A stretch of 64,000 nt of DNA from Gammaproteobacteria bacterium (GTDB lineage: Bacteria > Pseudomonadota > Gammaproteobacteria > Steroidobacterales > Steroidobacteraceae): the NCBI GenBank assembly GCA_030831085.1, contig JAURLT010000003.1, forward strand, positions 1 to 64,000, read 5' to 3'. Under the pieces are notes generated by a model, which saw only the letters and a list, made by a program, of their open reading frames with translations, was not told the origin of the DNA and ran no database searches. Shown one piece after another: positions 48,157 through 57,809 of the stretch; position 1 is the first letter of the stretch, and each line of letters opens with the position of its first letter. The position numbers and the translations under genes were made by a program.

Positions 48157-49776
48157 CTAGCTTGAATGACCGTCGCCCGGCTTGATCGACTCGGGGTGCA
48201 GCACCGCGCCAAAACGTTCGCGCAAGGCCCGCACCGTCGGATCACTTTCCAGCGCTTCGCGCGCCTGCCCCAGGCGGACCTGCTGCTCCCGCTGCTCACG
48301 CCTGACCAGGGTGTCTTCCATATCCTGCTCTTCACCAGCCTTTTCGATGGTCAAACGCAGCGGCCTCCGGGCCAGCGCAGCGAGCGCCTGACTTAGCCGC
48401 TCCTCCTGCTGGCGCGTCCAAAGCGCCTCCCCTCGCGGGTCAATGAGCAACCGTAGCCGATCGCCCTCCTGACCACCAAAGGTCAGGTGGGAGGCCAACT
48501 GACGCGCGGCGCCCTGCAATCCCAGGCTTGGAACCACGGAAGCCCAGTCGGAGAAATCAACCTCGGAAGCCGCGGCCGGTGCGGCCGGTTCAGGCGGCGG
48601 CGCGGTTACGGCGTCCGCGGTGGCACCACCCCTGCGAGGGACTTCAGGAGCCCGACTCGGTCGAGGTGCTGCCGGTGTGCTGCCCACCTCGGCATGTGGG
48701 GTGAACGCCAGCATCCGTAGCAGGACCATCTCGAAGCCGCCCCTTGGGTCCGGCGCTAAATGGAGGTCACGGCGGCCGAGAAGGGCCATTTGGTACCACA
48801 ACTGCAGGTCCTCGGCCCCCGCACGGTCAGCAAACTCGGCCACCCGCTCGGCATCCCACAATTCGTCTGCAGGCAGGCCCGGCACGGCCTGCTGGAGGGC
48901 GATGCGCTGCAGGAGGCTGGCCAACTCGGCAAGCGCAGCTTCGTAATCGGCACCCATCGCGTCCATCCGCGCCACGCAGGCGATGAGCCGGCTGCCGTCA
49001 TGGTCCGCCAGCGCGTCGACGATGCCCGTGACGAAATCCCGATCAACGGTACCGAGCATGGAGCGGGCATCGGCTTCATGGGCCTGCCCTCCACCGAAGG
49101 CCAGCATCTGGTCGAGCAGCGAGAGGCCGTCACGCATGCTGCCGTCAGCCGCCCGCGCCAGCAATCGGAGTGCCGTGGCGTCGTGGGGAATCCCCTCCTG
49201 CTCGACGATATGCGTCAGGCGATCGGCGATCAAACCTACCGGGAGGCGCTTGAGGTTGAACTGCAGGCAGCGTGACAGGACGGTCACCGGCAGCTTCTGC
49301 GGATCCGTGGTGGCCAGCAGGAACTTCACGTGGGGCGGCGGTTCCTCGAGGGTCTTCAGCAGCGCGTTGAAGGAATGGTTGGACAGCATGTGCACCTCGT
49401 CGATGAGGTACACCTTGTAACGGCCGCGAGTGGGCGCATATTGGACGTTATCGAGCAGTTCCCGGGTGTCATCCACCTTGGTCCGGCTGGCCGCGTCCAC
49501 CTCGATGAGATCGACGAAACGACCCTCGTCGATTTCCGTACAGGCCGAGCAGCTGCCACAGGGACGGGAGGATACGCCGGTATCACAATTGAGCGACTTG
49601 GCGAGGATGCGCGCGATGGTCGTCTTGCCCACACCGCGGGTGCCGGTGAACAGGAAGGCGTGATGCACCCGCCCGCTATCCAGCGCATTGATCAGCGCCC
49701 GCAGCACGTGCTCCTGGCCAACCATTTCCTCGAAACGGCGCGGTCGCCACTTGCGCGCGAGGACGAGATAACTCAC
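48157..49776 (-). CDS. dnaX: DNA polymerase III subunits gamma and tau
   Basis: 539-aa clamp-loader ATPase. Walker A FTGTRGVGKTT, zinc site CDTGVSSRPCGSCSAC, Walker B VYLIDEVHML and sensor LSRCLQFN are all present. A Pro/Ala-rich linker (about 370-410) leads to a C-terminal domain that binds the polymerase, shorter than in E. coli. I saw no A-rich slippery heptamer, so a frameshifted gamma product is not supported. Translation begins at GTG 49776, close behind the 4.5S RNA gene. Confidence 0.95.
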   Translation of the reverse strand: MSYLVLARKWRPRRFEEMVGQEHVLRALINALDSGRVHHAFLFTGTRGVGKTTIARILAKSLNCDTGVSSRPCGSCSACTEIDEGRFVDLIEVDAASRTKVDDTRELLDNVQYAPTRGRYKVYLIDEVHMLSNHSFNALLKTLEEPPPHVKFLLATTDPQKLPVTVLSRCLQFNLKRLPVGLIADRLTHIVEQEGIPHDATALRLLARAADGSMRDGLSLLDQMLAFGGGQAHEADARSMLGTVDRDFVTGIVDALADHDGSRLIACVARMDAMGADYEAALAELASLLQRIALQQAVPGLPADELWDAERVAEFADRAGAEDLQLWYQMALLGRRDLHLAPDPRGGFEMVLLRMLAFTPHAEVGSTPAAPRPSRAPEVPRRGGATADAVTAPPPEPAAPAAASEVDFSDWASVVPSLGLQGAARQLASHLTFGGQEGDRLRLLIDPRGEALWTRQQEERLSQALAALARRPLRLTIEKAGEEQDMEDTLVRREQREQQVRLGQAREALESDPTVRALRERFGAVLHPESIKPGDGHSS

Positions 49777-49790
49777 GCGCGTCCCGGGGC

Positions 49791-49902
<112 letters not shown>

Positions 49903-49986
49903 ATCGAAAAAAATGGAAACGCAGTTTGGCGAAACTTATTAATCATTTTTCACCGAAACCGCATGCAAGTTATTGACCGTAAAAAG

Positions 49987-50078
49987 TGGCGGAGAGGGTG
50001 GGATTCGAACCCACGTGGGGCGTAATGCCCCCAACCGATTTCGAGTCGGTGCCGTTATGACCGCTTCGGTACCTCTCC
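49987..50078 (-). tRNA. tRNA-Ser (anticodon CGA)
   Basis: 92-nt tRNA with a 7-bp acceptor stem (GGAGAGG with CCTCTCC), discriminator G and encoded CCA at 49987-49989. The anticodon loop CTCGAAA gives CGA, reading UCG codons. A long variable arm (GGGGGC...GCCCC region) is typical of serine tRNA. T-arm GTTCGAATC is intact. Five T follow the CCA and could end the transcript. Confidence 0.97.
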
Positions 50079-50165
50079 TATTTTCATCGAAACGAATTCT
50101 GTCACCAAAGGCATTTCACGCGCGTATTCTACACCACTTCTCGCCCCACCCTAGGACCTGAAAAC

Positions 50166-51572
50166 GTGTTTCCGAAGGTGCAAGCTTCCTCCCTGTTAGG
50201 TCTTTTGCTGGTGTGCGCAAGCCCCCTGCTCTCGAGCTGCAGGGAGCCGGCCGCCGCCCCCGCGTTCGCGCGCCCGATCCCCCTGGCCTTTGCCACCCGC
50301 AACAGCCCGACCACCTTCTATTACGGCGTGGACGGCATCGAAGGGCCCGAGTACGAACTGATGCGGGGCTTCGCCGACTACCTTGGCCAACCGGTCGCGC
50401 TGATCGTGGCCCCCTCGGCCGGGGAAGCGCTCAACGAGGTGGTACGCAAGCGGGCCATCATCGCCGCGGCCGGCGTCGTCGCCACCGCCGAGCGGCAGGA
50501 GCGCCTGGCCTTCGGTCCCAGTTACCGAACCATCAATCAGCACCTGGTGTATCGACGGGACCGCGCTGCCCCAGAGGGCCCCCACGACTTGCTGGGCGCC
50601 GAGGTCCAGGTGGTCGCGGGTTCCAGCCACGCTCGAAAGCTCGCCGAATTGCAACTCGACTACCCTGAGTTGCGCTTCGTTGAAGTACCCGACGTCGATC
50701 AGCTCGACCTGCTGGCCCGCGTCTCCAGCGGGGCCATCGATTTTACCGTGGCAGACTCCAGTGAGTTCGCAGTCGGTCGGCATCTCCACCCCGACCTCGC
50801 TCGGGCCTTCGAACTGTCGGGTGGGCAGCCCGTGGCCTGGGCGCTCCCTGCAGACCGGCCGGAATTGCTGGAGCAGGTCAACGCCTACTTTGCGTTGATC
50901 AGCCAGAATGGTGAGCTCGAGCGGATCCTGTCCCGCTACGAGGCCCACGAAAAGAACTTCGATTACCTCGACTCCCGGGACTTCCTGCGGCTTGTCCAGG
51001 AGCGTCTGCCGGGCCTGCGCCCGCATTTCGAGGAAGCGGCGACCCTGCACGGGGTCGACTGGCGACTGCTGGCCGCCATTGGCTACCAGGAATCCCTCTA
51101 CGACCCGCTGGCCACCTCCGTGACCGGCGTGCGCGGGCTGATGATGCTGACCGAGGACACGGCACGACGAGTGGGCGTACAGGATCGTCTGGATGCGCGC
51201 TCCAGCATCCTGGGCGGTGCCCGCTACCTGGTAGAGACCCGCAACCGGCTGCCAGCACGGATCGCGGAGCCGGATCGGACGCTCATGGCCCTGGCTGCCT
51301 ATAACGTCGGCTACGGACACCTTGAGGACGCGCGGGTGCTCACCCAGCGTTTTGGCCGCGATCCGGACCGCTGGGACGACGTGCGGGTCTACCTGCCCCT
51401 CCTGACCCAGGAGCGCTGGTACTCGCAGACCCGTTACGGCTACGCCCGCGGCTGGGAGCCGGTCGGGTTTGTGGCCAGCGTGGTGAACTACCGCAACCGC
51501 CTGGTCTGGATGACCGGTGAGCCGGAAGCGGAATTACGCCTCGAACTGCCAGACGACTTTGCCGCCGACTGA
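50166..51572 (+). CDS. mltF: Membrane-bound lytic murein transglycosylase F
   Basis: 468-aa outer-membrane lipoprotein that cleaves peptidoglycan. Signal and lipobox LLSSC (Cys25) are followed by a periplasmic solute-binding-like regulatory domain (about 35-270) and an SLT domain with WRLLAAIGYQESLYDP (catalytic Glu in YQES) and GVRGLMMLTEDTA. GTG 50166 is the start; no strong ribosome-binding site is visible. Confidence 0.95.
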   Translation: MFPKVQASSLLGLLLVCASPLLSSCREPAAAPAFARPIPLAFATRNSPTTFYYGVDGIEGPEYELMRGFADYLGQPVALIVAPSAGEALNEVVRKRAIIAAAGVVATAERQERLAFGPSYRTINQHLVYRRDRAAPEGPHDLLGAEVQVVAGSSHARKLAELQLDYPELRFVEVPDVDQLDLLARVSSGAIDFTVADSSEFAVGRHLHPDLARAFELSGGQPVAWALPADRPELLEQVNAYFALISQNGELERILSRYEAHEKNFDYLDSRDFLRLVQERLPGLRPHFEEAATLHGVDWRLLAAIGYQESLYDPLATSVTGVRGLMMLTEDTARRVGVQDRLDARSSILGGARYLVETRNRLPARIAEPDRTLMALAAYNVGYGHLEDARVLTQRFGRDPDRWDDVRVYLPLLTQERWYSQTRYGYARGWEPVGFVASVVNYRNRLVWMTGEPEAELRLELPDDFAAD

Positions 51573-51575
51573 GGC

Positions 51576-52052
51576 TTAGCGATCGCCCTCGCGCCGGGAC
51601 AAGAAGAAACCCCGCAGCATCTCGCCACATTCAGCGGACAGCACACCGCCAAAGCCATCGACCCTGTGGTTCATCGCCGACGCCGTCAGCAGGTTGAAGG
51701 CACTGCCGCAAGCTCCCTGACGGGGATCCCAGGCACCGAACACCACCCTTGCCACCCGGGCGTGAACGAGCGCTGCGGCACACATCGGGCAGGGCTCCAG
51801 GGTCACGTACAGCGTGCTGCCGCCGAGCCGGTAGTCGCCCAGAGTGCCGCCCGCCTCGCGAAGGGCCAGCACCTCTGCATGCGCGGTGGGATCACAACGG
51901 CCGATAGGCTGGTTATAACCCCGACCCACCACTTCGCCTGCGCTGACCACCAGGGCCCCAACCGGCACCTCGCCGAGCGCAGCGGCCTGGCGGGCCAGCT
52001 GCAGTGCCTCCCGCATGTAGGTCTCGTCGACGCTCACCTGACCACGTGCCAT
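51576..52052 (-). CDS. tadA: tRNA-specific adenosine deaminase
   Basis: 158-aa zinc enzyme that makes inosine at position 34 of tRNA-Arg. HAEVLALREA holds the zinc His and catalytic Glu; PCPMCAAALVHARV holds the two zinc Cys. ATG 52052 overlaps the upstream M24 gene by 19 nt; GTG 52037 is an alternative start. Convergent with mltF (three bases apart). Confidence 0.94.
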   Translation of the reverse strand: MARGQVSVDETYMREALQLARQAAALGEVPVGALVVSAGEVVGRGYNQPIGRCDPTAHAEVLALREAGGTLGDYRLGGSTLYVTLEPCPMCAAALVHARVARVVFGAWDPRQGACGSAFNLLTASAMNHRVDGFGGVLSAECGEMLRGFFLSRREGDR

Positions 52053-53401
52053 GCAACCTGGCGACCGGCGAGGTAGGTCACCTGCTCGCCATCGAACAGC
52101 GCGCCCTGCTCAAGTTTGACCTGAACCCACTGCCCGTCCCACTCGGGAACCCTGACCTTGACGTTGCCTTCGATGGCGTAAGCCGTGTCGGGGTAGAGCA
52201 GCCAGTCGCCCTGGCCGGGCGTGGGACCCTGGTTGTCCCACATGCCGATGGTGGGCCCGGGGGCATGCCCGAAGTATCCCAGAGGATGGGTGTAGGTCTT
52301 GCCGTAGATCCCCTCTGCTTCTACGGCCCTGCGGGTCGCTGCCAGTACCTCGTTGCCACTGCGCCCGGTCCTGAACTCGCGGGTAAACAGGTCCTGCCAG
52401 CGGTTGCCGGCGGCCAGTGCAGCGCCTAGTCCTGCCGGCACGTCCTCCTCGCCGGCGCGCAGCACGTAGCCCATCTCCTGGGTATCGGTGCATAACTTCA
52501 AGTAGCAGATGCCTACGTCCGTGTGCAGCACGTCCCCTGGCTGGATGACCCCGGACCCGCCGCAAAAATCGCTGTCCTGCTCGCAAGCCAATTCCGGTGC
52601 CTGCCGGTTGACGTACGGCATGAACCAGGGACGCAGGCCGAGGGACTCGAAACGCTCGCGGATGTACCACGCGACGTCGCTCGTGGTCGAGATCCCAGGG
52701 GTAATCACCCGGGAACTGAAAGCCTCCGCAATCACGCCCCGGGCGATGCTGGCTACATGGGGGTAAAAAGCCAATTCAGAGGGCACGCGAGTCTCCAGCC
52801 AGCGCACTACCAGATTCTCGGCAGGCTGCAGCCTCTTCCCGAAGTCCGGCGGCAGCACTTTCGACAATCGGCCAGCCAGCCCCTGGGTCAGCCCGTCGGC
52901 TACGGCCCACTGCTCCGAGACATTGATGCCGATGCGGGCCGGATCGCGCTCCATGATGAGATCAGCGAGTGCCTGCCACTGCGCGTCCAACTCGCCTCCC
53001 GACCAGCCTGTCTCGTAGGGCGGGCCCAGCGGGTAGCGATTGACGGAGAGGCGCTCGACGCGGCCATCGGCAAGGCGGTTGAAGACCAGCATGGTGGTGC
53101 GCCGGGCCGCGAAACTGGGCTGCGGCACCAGAGAAAAATACACGGGATCCTCGGCGTATTCGCGATTGATCACCAGCCACATGTCAAAGCCGGTCTCGGC
53201 CATGAGCCGCGGCAGGAGCGTATTCAGACGATCCTCCAGGACCCTGTTCTCGGCCTCCACCCGCTGGCGGGGCGGCATCACCCCATAGGCATCGGCCGAA
53301 GCCAGCGTGCGACCTTGCTCCGGGGTTGCGGCAGATACAGCCGGTGGCACCAGGGTCACGAGCAGTGACAGGCAAACGGTGAGGATGAGGGGGCTGGGCA
53401 T
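52034..53401 (-). CDS. Secreted M24-family peptidase (creatinase/Xaa-Pro type)
   Basis: 455-aa exported protein. Signal peptide MPSPLILTVCLSLLVTLVPPAVSA is removed to expose a creatinase-like N-terminal domain and the pita-bread M24 domain. Likely metal positions are in GDVLHTDVGICYL, GYFGHAPGPT and YAIEGNVKV, although the ligand set looks altered from a standard aminopeptidase P and activity is uncertain. GGAGGT precedes ATG 53401. It overlaps tadA by 19 nt. Confidence 0.85.
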   Translation of the reverse strand: MPSPLILTVCLSLLVTLVPPAVSAATPEQGRTLASADAYGVMPPRQRVEAENRVLEDRLNTLLPRLMAETGFDMWLVINREYAEDPVYFSLVPQPSFAARRTTMLVFNRLADGRVERLSVNRYPLGPPYETGWSGGELDAQWQALADLIMERDPARIGINVSEQWAVADGLTQGLAGRLSKVLPPDFGKRLQPAENLVVRWLETRVPSELAFYPHVASIARGVIAEAFSSRVITPGISTTSDVAWYIRERFESLGLRPWFMPYVNRQAPELACEQDSDFCGGSGVIQPGDVLHTDVGICYLKLCTDTQEMGYVLRAGEEDVPAGLGAALAAGNRWQDLFTREFRTGRSGNEVLAATRRAVEAEGIYGKTYTHPLGYFGHAPGPTIGMWDNQGPTPGQGDWLLYPDTAYAIEGNVKVRVPEWDGQWVQVKLEQGALFDGEQVTYLAGRQVAWHVVR

Positions 53402-53526
53402 GATCAACTGGACCTCCGATCGACTCAGGCAGACACTAACCGTATAAAGGATATTCCACCGCCGCGGATCCTGTCGCCCACGACGCAACGGACACCGCGC
53501 CGGCCCAAGTTCACTGGGGGGTCATT

Positions 53527-54708
53527 GTGTCAGACAGAAGCCATGCCTTCGACGGCTGGATCCGCGGCGAATTCACCGAGCTCAACACCTCGCTGGAAGA
53601 GCTCTATTTTACCCAGCAAGACCGGGCAAACGTCGACGGCATCGGTATGGATCTCAAGCAGCAACTGCTTGAACAGGGGCAGCGACACATCTTGGGACTG
53701 CTGCAGGAGGGCAATACCGACGAGGGCTTCGACCGTGGCTTCGACCTGCTGGGTAACGTCGGCCTGTACATGGCGGCTTGCGAACGGCACGGCATCACCA
53801 GCGCCAGCCGAGACGCCAGGTCTTCACTGCAAGAGGCTTCCGCGCTGGCCATGCAACTCGGCGCCTCGCTGGGTGTCACTCCCCGCTTTGCCACCAGCCA
53901 TCTTGCCACCCACAACCGGGCTGTGACTGGACGCTGCAAAAGCTTTACGCGCCTCGAGGCTGAGCGCATCTTCAACGACTACAATACGCTTGCCATTTTT
54001 GCCTACAAGCGCGCCGCGGACGCCCTGCTGCGTACCCTGCCGCTCGGCGTTACCCATCGGGTCACCTGCGACCTGCTGAAGGCAGCAGGTGACGCCTTGA
54101 GGGACGTGACCGCTTACAACGCAACCCTGTTCGAAACCCTCGACATCGAGAGGTTCTTTTATAACGTGCGCCCGTATTTCAAGTCGCACCGGGTAGGACA
54201 ACACTTGTACCGTGGAGCCAACGCCGGGGATTTCGCCGGCATTAACGTCATCGATCTGTTGCTCGGGCTCTGCCGGGCAGACCACGCCTACTATTCGCAG
54301 CTACTGGTCGACAAGTTTCTGTACATGCTGCCCGAAGACCAGGCCACCCTGCGGGACTGCATGCGACGCCGCAGCCTGATGGACGAGTTCCTGGCGCTGG
54401 ACCCAGCCACCCATCAGCAGCCCTGGTATCGGGATAACCTCGCTGCGTTTCTGGAGGTCTGTGGGCTGCACGGCCAGGCCGCCGCGCAGCATCACGACCA
54501 GCTGGTGGGACGATTCATCACCCAGCCGGCAGGTGAACTCGCCGACCGACACCTGGCCAACCTGACCGCCAGCGGGCCACCGCTGCCAGTGCTACTTAAA
54601 GCCCTGGAAACCCTGCGGGATCTGCGCATGGCAGCCAAGCACCCGGACATCCCCAGCAGGCATGACGACCTTCAGAAGCTGCGCCGATCGCTTCACCTTG
54701 ACCGGTGA
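53527..54708 (+). CDS. PrnB-like protein of the indoleamine-dioxygenase superfamily (DUF1864 type)
   Basis: 393-aa soluble, largely helical protein. IERFFYNVRPYFKSHRVG followed by YRGANAGDFAGINVIDLLLGL resembles the conserved haem-pocket region of the IDO/TDO superfamily and of monodechloroaminopyrrolnitrin synthase (PrnB), with which DUF1864 proteins are grouped. Other pyrrolnitrin genes (prnA, prnC, prnD) are absent, so it does not make that antibiotic here; a haem-dependent step on an indole or another aromatic is possible. GTG 53527 has GGGG just upstream. Divergent from the secreted peptidase and convergent with the OB-fold gene. The family assignment is by motif resemblance only. Confidence 0.55.
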   Translation: MSDRSHAFDGWIRGEFTELNTSLEELYFTQQDRANVDGIGMDLKQQLLEQGQRHILGLLQEGNTDEGFDRGFDLLGNVGLYMAACERHGITSASRDARSSLQEASALAMQLGASLGVTPRFATSHLATHNRAVTGRCKSFTRLEAERIFNDYNTLAIFAYKRAADALLRTLPLGVTHRVTCDLLKAAGDALRDVTAYNATLFETLDIERFFYNVRPYFKSHRVGQHLYRGANAGDFAGINVIDLLLGLCRADHAYYSQLLVDKFLYMLPEDQATLRDCMRRRSLMDEFLALDPATHQQPWYRDNLAAFLEVCGLHGQAAAQHHDQLVGRFITQPAGELADRHLANLTASGPPLPVLLKALETLRDLRMAAKHPDIPSRHDDLQKLRRSLHLDR

Positions 54709-55340
54709 ATGTCCCCAGTGGTTCGGGGCAGCACCTCTATACTGGTCAGGAACTGGCTGCTCAGACCGGTCACCCTGATCGCGATACCAGGACGCAGGTA
54801 ACCGATTCGGAACGGATTAATCCCCGTGCTGGCCGCGATGAATACCTGCACCTCACCCGAACCGTCATCAATGAACAGGCTGTAGCCATAGGGGAGGTCG
54901 TCGGTCGGACCACGCACGATCGTGCCCTCCACCTCCAGCAGCAGGCCCTCGGTAGCCTCACCCACCTCACCGGTGCCGACCGACAGGGGCCGCCAGGCTT
55001 GCGCACCGTCGATGACCTCGACCTCGTCCAGGGAAGCAGGCCTCAGCACGAGCTGCCCAAAACCATCGTCCCCCACCTCACCCGTCACCCGAACCCGACG
55101 GTGAAACTGCAGGCGCGGATCGTCGCTGAGACTCACATAGATTCCGGCGGTATCGTCTTGCAGCGCGAATCCCTGGTCGAAGGTTGAGGCCGAGAACACC
55201 GATGAGGGCACGGTCACCGAGCCCTCTACCGTCACGCGACTGCCCTGCTCAAGGGAGCGCGCCTGGGAGATGGTGGATTCACCAGCGAATGCCGACTGGA
55301 CAAGCAGCGACGCAGCGCACAGCAACAGTAGATGGACCAT
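54693..55340 (-). CDS. Exported OB-fold protein of unknown function
   Basis: 215 aa with a signal peptide ending at about residue 20 (LLVQSAFAG). The mature part shows two repeats of an OB-like strand pattern: GSRVTVEGSVTVPSSVF... with RRVRVTGEVGDDGFGQLVL, and LLLEVEGTIVRGPT... with IAIRVTGLSSQFLTSIEVL. A nucleic-acid- or ligand-binding role is possible but unproven. ATG 55340 with AGGAG upstream is preferred over a TTG 18 bases earlier. It lies on the same strand as the TonB receptor but 362 bp away. Confidence 0.65.
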   Translation of the reverse strand: MVHLLLLCAASLLVQSAFAGESTISQARSLEQGSRVTVEGSVTVPSSVFSASTFDQGFALQDDTAGIYVSLSDDPRLQFHRRVRVTGEVGDDGFGQLVLRPASLDEVEVIDGAQAWRPLSVGTGEVGEATEGLLLEVEGTIVRGPTDDLPYGYSLFIDDGSGEVQVFIAASTGINPFRIGYLRPGIAIRVTGLSSQFLTSIEVLPRTTGDIHRSR

Positions 55341-55702
55341 CAGCACCCGCTCCTGCAACCGCCACCGGAGGAATTTCCGGAACTGGATGCACCTACACCG
55401 TGACAGGGTCCGGTTAGCAGTGCAAGTTTGTAAGTTATTAAGTCAAACAGTTAAAAACCAGCGCCAAGATGCGCTCGTGTCGCGTATGACCATCACCTGA
55501 TTGTCACTGCCAGTACTGGTCCCGATCGTCGCACCAGCGGCGTGGCCTCGCCAGGACCTTGTTCCTCAAGCGCTGGATCAAGACTTCTATTCCGCGATCG
55601 CTAGTGGGCCGGGGCGGCGGCAAATCCTGCTTTCCGGTAAGGGCCAACCTCACCCCGGTCGCGGTGCTAACCGGTTGAGTATGGCGCCTGCTGTATCGAC
55701 GA
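55341..55702. other. 362-bp gap with no confident gene
   Basis: Between the OB-fold gene and the TonB receptor I see no supported gene. A minus-strand frame (about 55510-55690) encodes LALTGKQDLPPPRPTSDRGI followed by RLRNKVLARPRRWCDDRDQYWQ, which looks protein-like but has no start or recognisable family. A nearly perfect 8-bp stem (55636-55677 region, CCGGTTAG with CTTACCGG on the minus strand) lies just after the receptor stop and may fold in its transcript. No cobalamin or other riboswitch core was found. Confidence 0.4.
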
Positions 55703-57787
55703 TCAGAAGCGGGCCGAGAGCGTCAGCCTTGCAGCCAGCCCTGATCCCGGCGTGATGTTGTTGTCGTTGTGGGCGGTGAACCAGTAACGCTCGTCGGTGA
55801 GGTTTTCGATGTTGAGTTGCAGGTCGAGGTTGTCGCTGACGAAAAAGAACAGCGCTGCGTCGAGCCGGGTGTAGCTCGGCAGCACGACCGCGTTGGTGAT
55901 CGAGGCAAATTGCTGGTCCTGATGCACGACACCCAGGGCCACGTCGAACCTCGGGCTGAGCTGGACGCGGTTCCACAATGAGGCGCTGAACTCCGGCACC
56001 AGGGCCGCCTTGCGACCGGCAGGTGCGGCAGCCGTGGTCGAGGTGATCTCGGACTCCTGGAAAGTCATGGCGCCGATCACGTGCCAGCCTTTGCGCAGTT
56101 CGCCCTGCAGCGAGATCTCAACGCCCTCAGAGCGCTGTGAGCCAGTCAGGACGGTACTGCCCGGCTCTGCGCCCGGCGCCACGGTGTTGGTGCGATCCAG
56201 CCTGTACAATGCCGCAGACAGCAGCAGCCCGGACGATGGCTGCCAGCGCAGCCCGACCTCGTAATTCTCGAACTCCTCCGGCGCCAGTGCTGCCCGCGTG
56301 GCATCCAGTGAACTGAACTGTTCGCCAGACTGGGGCAGGAAGGCTTTGCTCCAACCCCCATACACCGACCACCCTGGCATCGGCTCCCAGACCAGGCCCA
56401 CCCGAGGCGAAAGAAAGTCGTCCTTGCGGGCGTAGTCTTCGGCACCCGGCCGCCGATCATCAAAACCGAGGTCAAAGCTGTCCCAGCGCACCCCAACCAC
56501 GGCATTCAGGCTCTGGGTGAGCGCCACCTGGTCCTGTAGCAGCACGGCAAACAGATCAAGGTTGTTCTCGTTTTCCAGCGCCGGGGCCACGGCAAAGTCA
56601 GGCAGGAAATCGCGCCCGCGATCGTCCAGGGAAAATATGGCCGAGGCAGTATTGATCCGCAGGTTACGGCTGCGCTGGTGCCCAGCTTCGAGGCCCACCA
56701 GCACCGTGTGGTCGACAGCCCCCAAGGACCCCTGCCAGACGAGGTCTGCCTGCGCCAGCAGGTTCTGACGATCGGTCGCAGACAGATAGGAGGAAATCCG
56801 CGAACTGCTCGTGACTGGATCCACCGCGCCGCCCGGATAGACGTTGGCATAGAACTTGGCGTAGTCGCCATAGGACACGGCGGCCCGCAGCGAGAGCCCG
56901 TCCCCCAGGTCGTGGCTCAACACGCCACGCCCGGTCAGCACCTCGATGTCACTATTTGAGAGGGAGGGATTGCCAAAGTAGGTGCCGGCCGGACCCTTCC
57001 ACGGCCGCCCCTCCAGCGACGGCACGCCGCGATCCACGGTGCGCTGGTCCGTGAAATACTCGCCGAAGACATCCAGACGGGTGGCTTCGCTGAACTCGAA
57101 GCTGAGAGCCGGCGCTATCCCCCGGCGGGCGATCTCGACCTCGTCCCGGTACGAATCGCTCTCCTCGACTACCAGGTTCACCCTGCCCGAGATCTGTTCA
57201 CCCAGTTGATCGCCGAGGTCCGCAGCCATGCGTGACTGCCCGTGCGTGCCCAGCAGCAGGTCCAGCTGACGGACCCGGTCGCCGCTCGCGTACTTCGATA
57301 CCCGATTGAGCGCACCGCCCCCGGTCCCTCGCCCGAACACCAGGGCTGAGGAGCCCTTGAGCACGTCTACCCGCTCGACGTTATACAGGTCCCTCAGGTA
57401 CTGCAGGTCGTCGCGCATGCCATCCATGAAGAAATCGGAGGTGGTCAGGTTGCCCCGAAAGACCGGGGCGTCCCGGTGCCCCTCGCCCTGACCCATGGTG
57501 ACCCCGGGGACGTAGCGCACCAGATCGCCCAGCCCGGTCATGGCCTGGTCGTCCATGACGTCACGAGTGACCACGAAGACCGACTGGGGCAACTCCTCGA
57601 TGGGCGTGGGAGTACGAGTCGCGGAGCCGGTCTCCTCCTCACGGTACAGCTCCCGCGTGCCGTATACGTAAATCACCTCGCCAATCGATTCGGGGGATTC
57701 GGCCTCGCTCTCAGCCAACACTTCTGCGGGGATCAGTAACGCTGCGAACAAGCCCGTCCAAAAGATGAAACGGATCGGCGAGGACAT
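55703..57787 (-). CDS. TonB-dependent siderophore receptor
   Basis: 694-aa outer-membrane receptor of the catecholate-siderophore type (Fiu-like). A signal peptide (about 1-25) precedes the plug domain: TPIEELPQSVFVVTRDVMDDQ, RYVPGVTMGQGEGHRDAPVFRG, VERVDVLKGSSALVFGRGTGGGALN. The beta-barrel follows and ends LTLSARF with the terminal Phe required for outer-membrane insertion. GGAG precedes ATG 57787. A Fur-type site overlaps its promoter, so iron starvation should induce it. No esterase, ABC importer or TonB gene is nearby. Confidence 0.95.
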   Translation of the reverse strand: MSSPIRFIFWTGLFAALLIPAEVLAESEAESPESIGEVIYVYGTRELYREEETGSATRTPTPIEELPQSVFVVTRDVMDDQAMTGLGDLVRYVPGVTMGQGEGHRDAPVFRGNLTTSDFFMDGMRDDLQYLRDLYNVERVDVLKGSSALVFGRGTGGGALNRVSKYASGDRVRQLDLLLGTHGQSRMAADLGDQLGEQISGRVNLVVEESDSYRDEVEIARRGIAPALSFEFSEATRLDVFGEYFTDQRTVDRGVPSLEGRPWKGPAGTYFGNPSLSNSDIEVLTGRGVLSHDLGDGLSLRAAVSYGDYAKFYANVYPGGAVDPVTSSSRISSYLSATDRQNLLAQADLVWQGSLGAVDHTVLVGLEAGHQRSRNLRINTASAIFSLDDRGRDFLPDFAVAPALENENNLDLFAVLLQDQVALTQSLNAVVGVRWDSFDLGFDDRRPGAEDYARKDDFLSPRVGLVWEPMPGWSVYGGWSKAFLPQSGEQFSSLDATRAALAPEEFENYEVGLRWQPSSGLLLSAALYRLDRTNTVAPGAEPGSTVLTGSQRSEGVEISLQGELRKGWHVIGAMTFQESEITSTTAAAPAGRKAALVPEFSASLWNRVQLSPRFDVALGVVHQDQQFASITNAVVLPSYTRLDAALFFFVSDNLDLQLNIENLTDERYWFTAHNDNNITPGSGLAARLTLSARF

Positions 57788-57809
57788 GAACTCGGCTCCA
57801 ACATTAGAT

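Noticed and set aside
48157-49776. Programmed frameshift in dnaX giving a separate gamma subunit
   Set aside because: No A-rich slippery heptamer followed by a stem was seen in the frame.
53527-54708. Pyrrolnitrin biosynthetic cluster
   Set aside because: Only one PrnB-like gene is present; no tryptophan halogenase, second halogenase or oxygenase is nearby.
55341-55702. Cobalamin riboswitch near the TonB receptor
   Set aside because: The conserved core and B12-box were not found, the gap is downstream of the receptor, and a Fur site explains its regulation.
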